Assembly (NCBI GenBank): GCA_037349105.1
Contig: JAYJMM010000009.1
Span: forward strand, 4,523,001-4,587,000
DNA: 64,000 nucleotides
Origin: Limnomonas spitsbergensis
Taxonomy: Eukaryota; Chlorophyta; Chlorophyceae; Chlamydomonadales
Reading direction: 5' to 3'
The position numbers and the translations under genes are program-made. Shown one piece after another: positions 9,222 to 19,595 of this stretch (position 1 is the first letter of the stretch; each line of letters opens with the position of its first letter). The notes beneath the pieces are model-generated. The model had not been told where the DNA came from and searched no databases. It saw only the letters and a program-made list of their open reading frames with translations.

Positions 9222-12200
9222 GCGCCCATTCTCTGCCGAAGTGGGATTCAGTGTATTGAACCATGTCCGTTGGGTCAGTAAGAAGATGTTGGGTGGTTGT
9301 ATTACGGACTGAGGTGATTTCGGAAGATACGGTGTCTGTGGAATCCTGGAAGATGATGTTGTGGGCCTTACGGGGGGAAGTGAAGAGAAGGCGTGTCAGA
9401 CGTCGTCGGTGGGTATTGCGTTCACTATGTGGCTTAGTGGTGTTTCGGATGCGCCTCCGGGTGGAGCGTATGTGCATGTCGCATGTGTGGATCCAGTTGG
9501 ACCAGGTAGCATGGGGGTCAGGGCCATCGGAAGCAGGGAGAGAAGGGAGCAGGTCGACCAAGTTACCACGGTGAGGGGTGTTGTGGCAATGTGGATGACG
9601 GGCATTTATTTGACCAAGGCAAGTTTCAGACTCTAGTGCAAGGAGGAGCCGGGCACGTGTGGCAAAGTGGGGGTCGGTATTAGGATGGACGGAGGTGGGG
9701 AACTCTGGAGAATTTAGCAGGCGCATGAGGAAACGTCGTGCAAAGAAGAGGACAGTGATGGTATGCAAACGGGCGGATATTTTCTTCTGGACAGTTCGTG
9801 GGAGGTAGCATTGTCGGGGGCGGGCTTGGCCACAAGGGTTTGGAGGGGCAACAGTTCTGGTTGGGCAACACTGTTTCATGATCAACAAGGCCGCATCGAG
9901 GAGATCTGTGTGGGAGGAGGCGAGCGATGGGATGTCAAGCTGAAGGTCTTTGATTATCTGTTTACATGCTGTCCAAGGGATGGAGGGGCGGGTGCCACAA
10001 GAGGTCCGAGGTACATCTTGGTATATGCGGTCTAAGAGGTGGGTGCTGTGTGCCAATAGGGAGTCACACGCTGTGGATAGATTGGTGTTCAGTTTTTGGC
10101 GTGTAATATCTAGGTTGGGTTTGGGTATGGGCTGTTTAATTTCAGTGGGATGAGTAATGGGGGCAGGTGGACAGGGGTTGGGTGTAGTGGTCTGATGAAG
10201 GAGAGGTTGGGACGGGGAAGATGGGACTGGAGACCTGAGGATCGGAAGCATAGCCTTGGGGCAGGTAATACTGAGTGGCAGGTGATCCGAGAAATATTGG
10301 CAAAAGGTAGGGACATGGCATGTCACGTCTGCCATACTTGTGTAAGTAGAGCGGGGGAGGTTGGTAGAGAGGAGGATATCATCGATCATAGATGGCCTGC
10401 ACTGTGAGTTGTGGGGGTAATGGGTAGTGTGCTGAGTAGAGGAAGCATTGATGGGGGTGAGGTTGCTGGCATGGAGGAAAGAGCTGAAGCCAGGGTGCAT
10501 GACAGGGCCTAGATGATGATTAAAGTCTCCGCCAATGATAAAGAAGTGTGAGACTGGGTCATGGGTAGCGATTTGGGATGCAATGTAGTCCATGCATGCA
10601 GCTTTGAGGATGGCATGGCCGGGGGGCATGTAGACACTTAGAACATGGAGGACCATATTATTGGCCATGGGCAGGGAAACATGTATGCAGTAGCCTGTGA
10701 GGCTGGTAGGGATCGTTTGGCGTTTGAATAGAGGGTGCTGGGTGTATTTTTTTTGTATTGCTAGGAGAACTCCACCTGGTGCAGAAGCTCCTGGCCGGCA
10801 TCGAGAGAGGTCCGTGGAGTAGGGTAAGCTACTGAAAAAAAGAGCGTAGGACGCGAAAATCGAGCAAGTTTTACGAAGCTGAGTATGCTGGGATGAAAAG
10901 ATGTGTGTTTCCTGTCCAAAGAGAAAGTGTGGGCATTCGGAATTGACGAGGTCGGACAGGTCTCGTAAGTTAGAACGTAGTCCTTGGTGATTAAAAGTAG
11001 TGAAAGAAATGGATTTGCAATCTTGGAATGTGGAGCCTGATTGAAGCGGGGGGGTCTTGGCCGAGGAAAAGGAGTGCGATGTACATGATCGCGATGTCGG
11101 AGGAGCAATGCGAAGCGCTGTGCTGTTTGGAGCGGCGATGGTGCGGAGCGGAGAAGGAGCAGTACAAGGTGATTTTGGTGATGGGTGGGGGATTGGAGCT
11201 TGGGGGACTGGTGTCACTGCTGGGAGGTGCATGGGTGGTGCACCCTCCACGTCAATGTCAATGATGGTGGCATATTCGGGTGGGGTAGGAGTGGCGTGCG
11301 AGGGACGAAAGTGCGAGGCCTCAAGGCAGGCTTCTAACGTGGTACTTGGGACCAGGGCAAAGACACTGCATGCTAGAGTGCGAAGGAGGGTAAGGTTATA
11401 GTGACCGTCAGGCCCGACAATGGTTGAGCGTGTGGGGTCATCAGGGTCAAGCCAAATCCAGGCTCCGTTGTACTTGAGGAGGGTAGATGCGTGCCCATAT
11501 CCAGCCAGCTCTGTGGTGTGAACAACAAAGCCAGGGTAGGCCAATCCGTGGGACTGTTGCATGGAAATGAGAGCCATGTCTAGATCATGTATGGTGAGCT
11601 GGGAGAGGTGGGCAAGGTTAGTGGGGGTTACTATGGGAGTAGATCTGTCCATGATGCGCGTCTTATTGAGATGTTGGGTTTCATGTAGCCAGAAGGAGAA
11701 GAGAGCGTCAGAAAAATTTCCTCGGGACGGGTCGTAGTAGTTTTCAGGATGGAGCCAGAGGTGCTTGTGGTGTGGATATTTAGGTAGGCGGCTTTGTTGA
11801 GTGCACCACGCAGAGATTTGAGTGCATGTAGTGGAGGCGTATTGTACAAGGTTGTTGTATGCATGAAGTTGGCAGTATTGGGCCACTTGACGCTCGAAGT
11901 AAAGACCAATAGGCAGGATATGGGGGGTGGTAGGTGAGCATTGTAAGGCATGGGTTTCAGAGATGCCTCCGATCGGGGGGCAACGGAAAGAAGGAGAAAT
12001 ATTTGTAGGTCTAGGAGATAGAGGAGGGTGTTGGAGCAAGGAGATGTGGTGGGAAAGGAGACGGAGTACGGAAGGATCTGTTTTTTTTCTATGTGTTAGA
12101 CGTGCTAAAAGACGCTTAGCCTTACTTACTTGACAATCTGAATGAAGTAACGTAGTATCAGTCAGGTCACCAGTTAGTGTCCATCCACACATACAAGGGG

Positions 12201-12276
12201 GGATGCCGATGGGGGAAAAGGGGGGGGGCGACGGATATTTATACTCATATATACTGTAACTTAACACAGACTTCAA
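9058..12276 (-). CDS. Retrotransposon ORF: Josephin-like protease domain + AP endonuclease
   Basis: Open for 1072 codons. The first codon shown is TTG (12276); the true start is probably an internal ATG such as codon 29. Around residues 125-285 is a cysteine-protease-like domain with 'YCQLHAYNN' (candidate catalytic Cys 135) and 'GHASTLLKYNGAWIWLDP' (His 262, Asp 277). This order and spacing resemble Josephin deubiquitinases. From about residue 435 there is an exonuclease-endonuclease-phosphatase domain: 'TTFNHQG', 'FGQETH', 'PGGVLLAIQ', 'GGDFNHH' and 'SDHLPL' match the metal-binding and catalytic motifs of APE-type target-nicking endonucleases. The C-terminal third leads towards the reverse transcriptase, which continues in the next frame after a 164-nt overlap. 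Protease specificity is inference. Confidence 0.8.
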   Translation of the reverse strand: MKSVLSYSIYEYKYPSPPPFSPIGIPPCMCGWTLTGDLTDTTLLHSDCQVSKAKRLLARLTHRKKTDPSVLRLLSHHISLLQHPPLSPRPTNISPSFRCPPIGGISETHALQCSPTTPHILPIGLYFERQVAQYCQLHAYNNLVQYASTTCTQISAWCTQQSRLPKYPHHKHLWLHPENYYDPSRGNFSDALFSFWLHETQHLNKTRIMDRSTPIVTPTNLAHLSQLTIHDLDMALISMQQSHGLAYPGFVVHTTELAGYGHASTLLKYNGAWIWLDPDDPTRSTIVGPDGHYNLTLLRTLACSVFALVPSTTLEACLEASHFRPSHATPTPPEYATIIDIDVEGAPPMHLPAVTPVPQAPIPHPSPKSPCTAPSPLRTIAAPNSTALRIAPPTSRSCTSHSFSSAKTPPLQSGSTFQDCKSISFTTFNHQGLRSNLRDLSDLVNSECPHFLFGQETHIFSSQHTQLRKTCSIFASYALFFSSLPYSTDLSRCRPGASAPGGVLLAIQKKYTQHPLFKRQTIPTSLTGYCIHVSLPMANNMVLHVLSVYMPPGHAILKAACMDYIASQIATHDPVSHFFIIGGDFNHHLGPVMHPGFSSFLHASNLTPINASSTQHTTHYPHNSQCRPSMIDDILLSTNLPRSTYTSMADVTCHVPTFCQYFSDHLPLSITCPKAMLPILRSPVPSSPSQPLLHQTTTPNPCPPAPITHPTEIKQPIPKPNLDITRQKLNTNLSTACDSLLAHSTHLLDRIYQDVPRTSCGTRPSIPWTACKQIIKDLQLDIPSLASSHTDLLDAALLIMKQCCPTRTVAPPNPCGQARPRQCYLPRTVQKKISARLHTITVLFFARRFLMRLLNSPEFPTSVHPNTDPHFATRARLLLALESETCLGQINARHPHCHNTPHRGNLVDLLPSLPASDGPDPHATWSNWIHTCDMHIRSTRRRIRNTTKPHSERNTHRRRLTRLLFTSPRKAHNIIFQDSTDTVSSEITSVRNTTTQHLLTDPTDMVQYTESHFGREWAHDPSLPTHDPFPWAATGAIDAFTLDTPAKSHFYPASICHPNTPLSSCPPQIIQQ

Positions 12277-12857
12277 TTATAAACGCTGTCGTCGTTACAG
12301 CTGAACACCAGGTGCGCGTTCGCTACGAGCAAAAAGTGGGCGATGTACATAATCCTGAGATGATCCTAACTCGACCCACAGAGGCTTTGAGTTGGGCGAC
12401 AGTCAGTCGTTGTACTTTCGTGTACATCTAGGATCATTTCAGAAACGACCTCCCGAGGTGGTGTTGAGAAATGCCAATTTCGGCAACGCCAGTGTTACAC
12501 CAAGTGTGAACTAGCTTCTTCCCACCTGCGTGAGAAGGGTCAGCAGTTTGTAACCCAATACCGCTTTCAGATTCCAGTTGTTCAAAGCTCGTAGCTAACG
12601 TCAGTTCCACGCTAGTTGCTTTTCTGAAGTTTCATTCCTTATAAAAAGCTGCCACCCACCCACCCGCTTCAAGGAATGCCCACTAGGGGATTGGAAGCTC
12701 AGGCCCTCGGGCTATTTTACACCAAGCATTCAAACTTTCAGCACAACTGGAAAGGAGGTCCTCAAGAGGGCTCAAAACCTCGAGCAGGTGGCAAGGAAGG
12801 GCTGAGGGACTTAAGTATAAGCCCGTTTAGGCCAAGCAGACCAGATGAACAATGAAG
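12277..12857. other. No gene recognised
   Basis: Upstream flank of the minus-strand retrotransposon (5' UTR or promoter expected at its proximal side), then unique sequence with a short 'cccacccaccc' tract near 12655. No ORF of interest. Confidence 0.4.
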
Positions 12858-14154
12858 TCATTGGCGGCGCTTGAAGCTCAACCCCCCTAGGTGCCAGTGG
12901 GGTTCTAGGTAATGGGCCAAGATAGCAGGGGTCTTGATACGGCCCTGCTCGGCTGCGGCAAGAACGCCCTCTTGGGCAGCAGTATGTTGAAGAGTGCCCC
13001 GGCGAAAGATGTGCGCGGTTTCCCCGTTAAACTACTGGCCCATGCGGGTCAGCTGGACACGAACGAGAGAGTTGAAGGAACCACTGCTGAAAGGGGCCTC
13101 CTTGAAGGAGCCCCGGATAGAGGCCGGATTGGGGCCGGAACGAAGTGGGTAACCAGATGGCCGAGGGTAAGGTAGTGGCCCAGGAAGGCCCACAACCGAG
13201 TTAGAAAGCACAACCGAGGGTCTTCATGGACGCGGAGGAACACTGGGTCTTGATGGATCCGACTAGATTTGTTCGTCTTGGTACCATGCGTAGGTTTGAC
13301 GCACAGAGCAAGCGGAAGGGGATCCCCATGCAAGAAGACACCGCCAAGGAACATGGGCTGATCACCCTGATAGAAGTCAAGGAGGCAAAGCTGTCCCCCC
13401 TCCTTGCCACGCATAGCGCTGGCCCAACTATACAGGACCATGCAGAGGTCTCGCTGGTGCAGGAGCTGCTCGAAGGGAGAGGAGCTAGCACGGTTGTCCA
13501 TGAACTGGACCAACCGTGTCAGTAGGCCCATATGGAGAGGTACGGTTGAGCGCTCCTGGTACCCAGACTCGAAGAGCTCGCGTTGATAGCCTTGCTTGTA
13601 GCGCTTGACCTCGACACTGTCACAAGGATTGCCGGTGCGAGCAGAAGCATCGTAAGGACCTTGGCGGCCAAGGTTGTCGAAAAAAGTAGAGAGATGGCTG
13701 AAGGCCACGTTCACCCCGGAAGACGAGGCCACGAGGTGCTCCAGGCCAGGCACTTTGCTGCCAGCATGAGCTACGGTGTAGTCACTCTGCATGAAGACAA
13801 GTAACTCCTCAGGCCGAGCTACAAGGATGGTGCAGGGGAGCCCGTTCTCAACGGGGAGTTGGCCAACCAACGCTCAAGTTGTGCCGCGACATTTAAGCGG
13901 CGGGAGGAAGTTTCAGAAGTAGTACTGTGGCTGATGACCTCCGCGACGCGGTCGAGGGACGACGCATATAGCAAGGCCGCATCGGCGGGAGCAAGCGCCT
14001 CGGGCGCTGGGGAACGAAAGGAGCGCTGGGCCCGCGTTACTTGTTGGAGCACGGCGTTGGACAGGTAACCAGCGAAAGGGAGCGGAGGCCCGGACAGCTC
14101 GGCTAGGGAGATGCCCTGGGAGCCGACGGGAAGAAATTGGGTTCGGACTTGCAA
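12858..14154 (-). pseudogene. Broken tyrosine recombinase of a mobile element
   Basis: Reading the minus strand gives a nearly complete tyrosine recombinase across three frame segments. The first (14154-13819) has an N-terminal helical region: 'FAGYLSNAVLQQV', 'LLYASSLDRVAEV'. The second (13870-13049) carries the SAM-like and catalytic N-lobe: 'FFDNLGRQGPYD', 'RTGNPC', and 'WASAMRGKEGGQL', whose Arg fits box I. The third, in another frame past about 13110, contains 'ETAHIFRRGTLQ' (His and Arg of box II, about 12998-13017) and 'AHYLEP' (candidate nucleophile Tyr, 12901-12918), ending at a TGA at 12858. Two frame changes and an in-frame TAG near 13034 separate the parts. Such recombinases drive Crypton, DIRS or Ngaro elements; no reverse transcriptase or terminal repeat lies nearby, so the class is open. 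Confidence 0.68.
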
Positions 14155-14724
14155 GGAAGGTCACGGAGGGCTTAGCCAGCGAGGACGGAAGGGCAGCGGC
14201 TCGACTAGTCGTGTCAAGATAGGCGACACCAGGTCTTGTCGAAGGCGGACAGTCCGACCGGTCACATCAGTAGAGCAACCCGCTCAGTCAGTCGCGTCGG
14301 GCGCTTACGTAGGCCATCGGTCCGCCGTTGCGGAAACAAAGCGCGGGGTTTCTTAATTTGTATTCGTGCGCCTTCGGGACGGAGAGTTGTAACTGTACAC
14401 GGTGCGAGGAACCTACCTCGTCACTTGGGGGGCATGCATGTGGGGGCCTGCATGTGGGGGGCTGGGCATGCATTCGGGGGCTGCCAATGCTGGTGGAAGC
14501 TGCGCATGCATGTCATGTACGATGTTGCCCCAAAAGGATGGGATGCTGTGTTCGCTGGCTCAATGCTGTGCATGTGGGCTGAAACTGCACACCAAAATGC
14601 AGTGAATGCTCTTGTAGTAGGCGAAGGTTCAGGCACGCTTCATGCCAGTAAAAGTAGTACTTGCAGCTTTAGATAATCGCTCCTCATCAGGATGGGCTGC
14701 AGCAGCAATTAGGCCACCCTCACC
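14155..14724. other. No gene recognised
   Basis: Flank of the recombinase relic. About 14420-14475 has short 'gcatgcatgtgggggcctg' repeats. Overlapping short ORFs on both strands show no domain. Confidence 0.4.
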
Positions 14725-15882
14725 CAGGGTAACCCGGTACGGAAACACGGTACGGGAATACGGTGCGGTACGGTACGGATACGGTACGGACAAAAGGGAC
14801 GGTACGGTAGGCCAATACAGTCCAAGATTTTCCCCATTTTCAAGGCTCAGAACAGCAGGATCCACACAGAGAAACACATGCATGCAACACTCACATGAAT
14901 GTTTGACCCCATGCACATCCTGACATACTGCATGGCTGCATGACAGTCCCCATGCAATTTCTGCATGGCCCCCAAATAACCACCAAGGATCTCGATGCAT
15001 GCATGCAGATTTACCAGGCTGACATGATAGGAGAAAATATGATCATTGATGCAATCCCAAACTCCTCACAGATCGCCATTACAATGTTCCAACATGCCAT
15101 TCAGCATTTCAGTAATTCAGCTAGTCCATATAAACGCTACCCACCAGCATGGCACATGAAATTTTACATGCATGAATATAGCAATAGAAACAAGAGGCCT
15201 CAGAATCACCTTGCATAGTTGCTGAGTTGCATATCATGCATGGAAATCACTTCTTAAGGAGACACGGAGCTCCTGTGTCTTGCCTCCCTCCCGGGAGTCC
15301 TCGACTCATGGGCTCCTACTCCTCCTGGCCTCCTGCCCTCCTCCCTCTATGCAGCTTTGGATCGTGACTTGGCGCCAAGTTCTGTCTTATTGCCACTAGG
15401 TTTTGGGGTAGACTTGTACTTTCACGAGCAACGAATGCCTCTTTACCACTGGAAGCGAGCGAGCTTACGTAGATTTTGATGCCCTGGATGTGTGGACTGT
15501 GGACGGTGTGGATTTGCCAGACGAGGGAGACGATCACACGACATCACCGCAATATGCCTGTATCACCCGTCCTAACGTCTTACACCGCAACTTGTCCTGT
15601 TGTGCCCGCGAGGCGATTGGTAAATCGCGTAGTGTTGACGATAATATAATTACAAAATTTGCATCGCCCACGCTTGGCCTGGCCAGCCTTCGATGACGGC
15701 TGCAAAATCCAATGCGAATCAGCCGTGTAAGCTGCATTCCTAGGACGTGTTCTCAGCGCTACCTCCATCGCTCTCATGCAGTCATGCAGTGCAGGAAATG
15801 GCGACCGTACTTGGCCGTGTTGCAAACGGTACGGATACGGTACGGGATTTTAGGCCAATACGGCCCGTACTGGGTAACCCTG
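14725..15882 (+). mobile_element. Non-autonomous hAT-type element, copy 1
   Basis: A 1158-bp element bounded by imperfect inverted ends: it opens with 'CAGGGTAACCCGGTACGG' and closes with 'CCGTACTGGGTAACCCTG'. It is flanked by 8-bp target duplications with one mismatch (ccctcacc / ccctcgcc), the hAT hallmark. Subterminal regions are packed with 'GGTACGG' direct and inverted units, as expected for transposase-binding repeats. The internal 92-codon ORF (14940-15218) has no recognisable domain and no transposase is present. A copy in opposite orientation lies at 16678-17849, nearly identical apart from small indels. Confidence 0.85.
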
Positions 15883-16379
15883 CCCTCGCCTGCAATACCC
15901 CCGCTTCCATGGAGGCCCTCTGGGCACTTGGTACGATCGGAATCGAGGTCAATAAATAACAAGTAATGCAAATATTTAATGGCATGCGCTCCAATTCAAA
16001 GATGACGGATTTAGGAAAAAATGACGTCACTCACTTGCCAACGTTGGCAAAGAATGCCATGTCATTTGACTGAAACGTTGGAGAGTAAAAGTATGTTTTA
16101 AGGGAGATCGATACCTCCAGAATCCTGGCCCAGCGTATAACGCTAGGCTAAGCCAGTCTCCTTCCTGACCCCCTTTCTGTGAACTTCGCAGTCGTGCTCG
16201 ACCTCGATCCGCGGTATTACCGCTCGACTGCTTCATTTCACAGCTTGGGAAATCAGGTGAGCTCGATCACCTCCGTGTGCAGTTGAAGTCACACCTTGTC
16301 GTCGACTGAAGTCCCCCGCGTAGGGCCCAACTTGCACCTGTGTGCAGTTACTCCAGGCATGCACATGTGTGCAACCCAT
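15883..16379. other. No gene recognised
   Basis: Unique sequence between the first hAT copy and the minisatellite. ORFs are short and have no domain. Confidence 0.4.
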
Positions 16380-16677
16380 TCCTGCACATGAGTGCAACTA
16401 ATGCCTGCGCCTATGTCCATTTTATTGTTGCATAAGTGTGCCCAAGGGTGCCCCTGGTGTGCCTTTTAATCCTTGCACCGGTGTGCCGATAGTTCCTGCC
16501 CTTGATGGCAGCCAATTCCTGCATGCATCTCTGTGCAACTAATCCCTGCCTCAGTGTGCAGTTTATCCTTGCACCTGTGTGTAGCTGATACCTGCACCTG
16601 TGTGTAGCTGATTCCTGCACCAGATTGCAACTAGTCCCAGCCCATGTGAGCAGCTTATCCCTGCACATGTGTGCAGT
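16380..16677. repeat. Degenerate minisatellite, left part (23/46-bp)
   Basis: Diverged repeats of the theme 'cctgcacctgtgtgcagct'. The array continues at 17850-18370; the hAT copy at 16678-17849 sits inside it. Confidence 0.7.
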
Positions 16678-17849
16678 CAGGGTTACCCAGTACGGGCCGT
16701 ATTGGCCTAAAATCCCGTACCGTATCCGTACCGTACCGTACCGTTTGCAACACGGCCAAGTACGGTCGCCATTTCCTGCACTGCATGACTGCATGAGAGC
16801 GATGGAGGTAGCGCTGAGAACAGGAATGCAGCGTACACGGCTGATTCGCATTGGATTTTGCAGCCGTCCTCGAAGGCTGGCCAGGCCAAGCATGGGCGAT
16901 GCAAATTTTGTAATTATATTATCGTCAACACTACGCGATTTACCAATCACCTCGCGGGCATAACAGGACAAGTTGCGGCGTGTAAGACGTTAGGACGGGT
17001 GATACAGGCATATTGCGGTGATGTCGTGTGATCGTCTCCCTCGTCTGGCATATCCACACCGTCCACAGTCCACACATCCAGGGGATCAAAATCTACGTAA
17101 GCTCGCTCGCTTCCAGTGGTAAAGAGGCATTCGTTGCTCGTGAAAGTACAAGTCTACCCCAAAATCTAGTGGCAATAAGACAGAACTTGGCGCCAAGTCA
17201 CAATCCAAAGCTGCATAGAGGGAGGAGGGCAGGAGGCCAGGAGGAGTAGGAGCCCATGAGTCCAGGACTCCCAGGAGGGAGGCAAGACACAGGAGCTCCG
17301 TGTCTCCTTACGAAGTGATTTCCATGCATGCCATTCAACTCAGCAACTATGCAAGGTGATTCTGAGGCCTCTTGTTTCTATTGCTATATTCAAGCATGTA
17401 AAATTTCATGTGCCATGCTGCCTTGGGTGGTGGGTAGCGTTTATATGGACTAGCTGAATTACTGAAATGCTGAATGGCATGTTGGAACATTGTAATGGCG
17501 ATCTGTGAGGTGTTTGGGATTGCATCAATGATCATATTTTCTCCTATCATGTCAGCCTGGTAAATCTGCATGCATGCATGGAGATCCTTGGTGGTTATTT
17601 GGGGGCCATGCAAAAATAGCATGGGGACTGTCATGCAGCCATGCAGTATGTCAGGATGTGCATGGGGTCAAACAGTCATGTGAGTGTTGCATGCATGTGT
17701 TTCTCTGTGTGGATCCTGCTGTTCCGAGCCTTGAAAGTGGGGAAAATCTTGGACCGTATTGGCCTACCGGACCGTCCCTTTTGTCCGTACCGTATCCGTA
17801 CCGTACCGCACCGTATTCCCGTACCGTGTTTCCGTACCGGGTTACCCTG
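16678..17849 (-). mobile_element. Non-autonomous hAT-type element, copy 2
   Basis: A 1172-bp inverted copy of the element at 14725-15882. Plus-strand ends are 'CAGGGTTACCCAGTACGG' and 'CCGTACCGGGTTACCCTG'. The flanking 8-bp target duplication is perfect (tgtgcagt on both sides), and that octamer is part of the surrounding minisatellite unit. It differs from copy 1 by small indels, for example an extra 'cccaaggc'-like block near 17425. The different target duplications show the two copies arrived by separate insertions, not by inverted duplication of one locus. Confidence 0.88.
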
Positions 17850-18370
17850 TGTGCAGTAAATTCCTGGACTTGTGAGCAGCTTATCCCTGCACCTGTGTGC
17901 AGCTGATTCCTGCACTTGTGAGCAGCTTATCCCTGCACCTGTGTGCAGCTAATTCCTGCCCCTGTGAGCAGCTTATCCCTGTACATGTGTGCAGCTAAAT
18001 CCTGCCCCTGTGAGCAGCTTATCCCTGTACATGTGTGCAGCTAATTCCTGCCCCTGTGAGCAGCTTATCCATGCACCTGTGTGCAGCTAATTCCTGCCCC
18101 TGTGAGCAGCTTATCCATGCACCTGTGTGCAGCTAATTCCTGCCCCTGTGAGCAGCTTATCCATGCACCTGTGTGCAGCTAATTCCTGCCCTTGTGAGCA
18201 GCTTATCCATGCACCTGTGTGCAGCTAATTCCTGCACTTTTGTGAAGCTAGTTCTTCCCCTTGAGTGCATCTAATACATGCACCAGTTGTACCACTGATC
18301 CATGCGCCTGCGTGCAGCTGATCCCTACACCTGAGTGCAACTACTCCATGCACTTGAGCATCGCTAATCC
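17850..18370 (+). repeat. 46-bp minisatellite
   Basis: About eight clean 46-bp units alternating 'cctgcacctgtgtgcagct' and 'cctgcccctgtgagcagct' half-units, decaying after 18240. Interrupted by the hAT insertion. Confidence 0.85.
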
Positions 18371-18478
18371 CTACGCCTGAGTGCTAGAGCATGTACCCCA
18401 AGGTACTATAATTATCTCACTGCGCTCCCAACCTTCATTCCCTCTCCTGATTTCCAGGCTGGGCTACCCTCTTCCGGT

Positions 18479-18823
18479 GTGCCCCCTCCGGCCTCGTCCT
18501 CGCTGCCAGAGCCTCATGGGCCAGTCCTACGCTTCCCGGGGTACCTTCAGGACAGTGTCTTGCGGCACGTCGCCAGCGCTCCCCTGCCCAAGACTGTGCC
18601 CCATGGCCTGTCCCCTTCCGCCGCAAACCTTCTGTATGCCACTTCTCTTGCAGCAGCCTCCAGCGTCATGGACCACGCCAGGCATACGCAAGCAGGGGCT
18701 GGCGTTTTTTTGCGCACTCTACGTCCTTTGCCAATAGAGCAAGAAAGAAAACTACGCTCCGCAGGGGCGTCTGGGTCCCAGGGAAAAAATGTGTCTTGTG
18801 CCGAGGCCGCGTCCGTGCCTTAG
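18479..18823 (+). pseudogene. Fragment of tyrosine-recombinase element, N-terminal region
   Basis: Forward-strand peptide 'GPVLRFPGYLQDSVLRHV' followed by 'LSPSAANLLYATSLAAASSVMDHA' aligns with the N-terminal region of the relic at 12858-14154 ('GPPLPFAGYLSNAVLQQV', 'LAPADAALLYASSLDRVAEVISHS'). Roughly half of the positions match, so this is a diverged family member and not a recent copy. The catalytic part is missing; the frame stops at 18823. Confidence 0.5.
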
Positions 18824-18939
18824 CCCATGCCGAAGACCTCAGGAGACAGGTAAGCTGGGGCTGGCAGCCTTATTCGTGTGCTCAGCAGCCTTGACTCATG
18901 CTGTAGACTGCTGCTCATGAGGAGACGAGCAAGCTCGGG

Positions 18940-19560
18940 CTGGAAGCCTTTTTGCATATTCTGCGGCCTTGGCCAAGATGATGGCGGTGACCCGGTCACG
19001 CATCTCTTGGGTGGGAGCGGTCGGCGCATGCGGCAGTAGGTTGAACGCCTTGGGTCGGAGGAGAGGAGAGGTTGCTTCGCCTTCAGTCCTAAAAGCAAGG
19101 AACAGATTTTGATGTAATGGCAGCTTCATTGCAAACATTGTTTGTCACTGGTATGTTCATATTTTAATTTCTTGAGGATGGCATCTGGCGAGGTTAGATG
19201 AGGCGTGGCTTTGGAGTATGTTCGTTTGAGGAGAGCAGCGGCTATTTCTCCCTTGGTCCTGAGAGCAAGAACACATTTTGAATTACTGGCATGGTGATTT
19301 TAAACGTTTTGTGTTTTTGGTATATTCGTTTCGTAATTTATAATATTTAGAGAACAGCATCAGGCAAGACCAGATGAGGCTTGACTTGGGAGCATTTGGG
19401 TCTGAGGAGAGCAGCGGTTGCTTCGTTTTGGTCCTGTAACAGGGAACACATTTGAATAAGAGAAGTGGTAATTTCATTATGATTATGGAGGACGGTATCA
19501 AGAGGAGAGTCTAGACGAGGCTTGGCTTGGGGTTTTGGGGTGCTACAAGCTCCAAGAGTG
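18940..19560. repeat. Tandem repeat, about 180-bp units
   Basis: Three to four imperfect copies, each with a 'gagcagcggttgcttc..ggtcctg..agcaaggaacacattttga' core (near 19050, 19230, 19400, 19520). Short minus-strand ORFs here repeat the same peptide theme and are not called as genes. Confidence 0.6.
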
Positions 19561-19595
19561 GCTAGAGAAAGCACATGGAAGGGCGTCATCACCGG

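Larger units (their letters stand above)
3449..12276 (-). mobile_element. Dual-endonuclease non-LTR retrotransposon (Dualen/RandI-like)
   Basis: One minus-strand element carries, in order: a Josephin-like cysteine protease domain, an AP-type endonuclease, reverse transcriptase, RNase H, and a CCHC plus PD-(D/E) restriction-like endonuclease. Most non-LTR elements have one endonuclease type. The combination is known for the Dualen/RandI clade of green algae, which is why that name is used. The coding information sits in three successive overlapping reading frames (9058-12276, 6507-9221, 3449-6655), and both changes require a +1 shift. The frames are otherwise long and free of internal stops, so the copy is young or the shifts are functional or assembly errors. 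Terminal repeats are absent, as expected for the class; exact ends and target duplication were not identified. Confidence 0.85.

Noticed and set aside
12912..13804. Plus-strand ORFs across the recombinase relic
   Set aside because: The recognisable recombinase motifs are all on the minus strand; the plus ORFs are shadows.
14940..15218. 92-codon ORF conserved in both hAT copies
   Set aside because: Its conservation follows from the recent shared origin of the elements; no transposase or other domain is visible.
14725..17849. Large inverted duplication of the locus
   Set aside because: The two arms have different 8-bp target duplications and one lies within a minisatellite, so they are separate hAT insertions.
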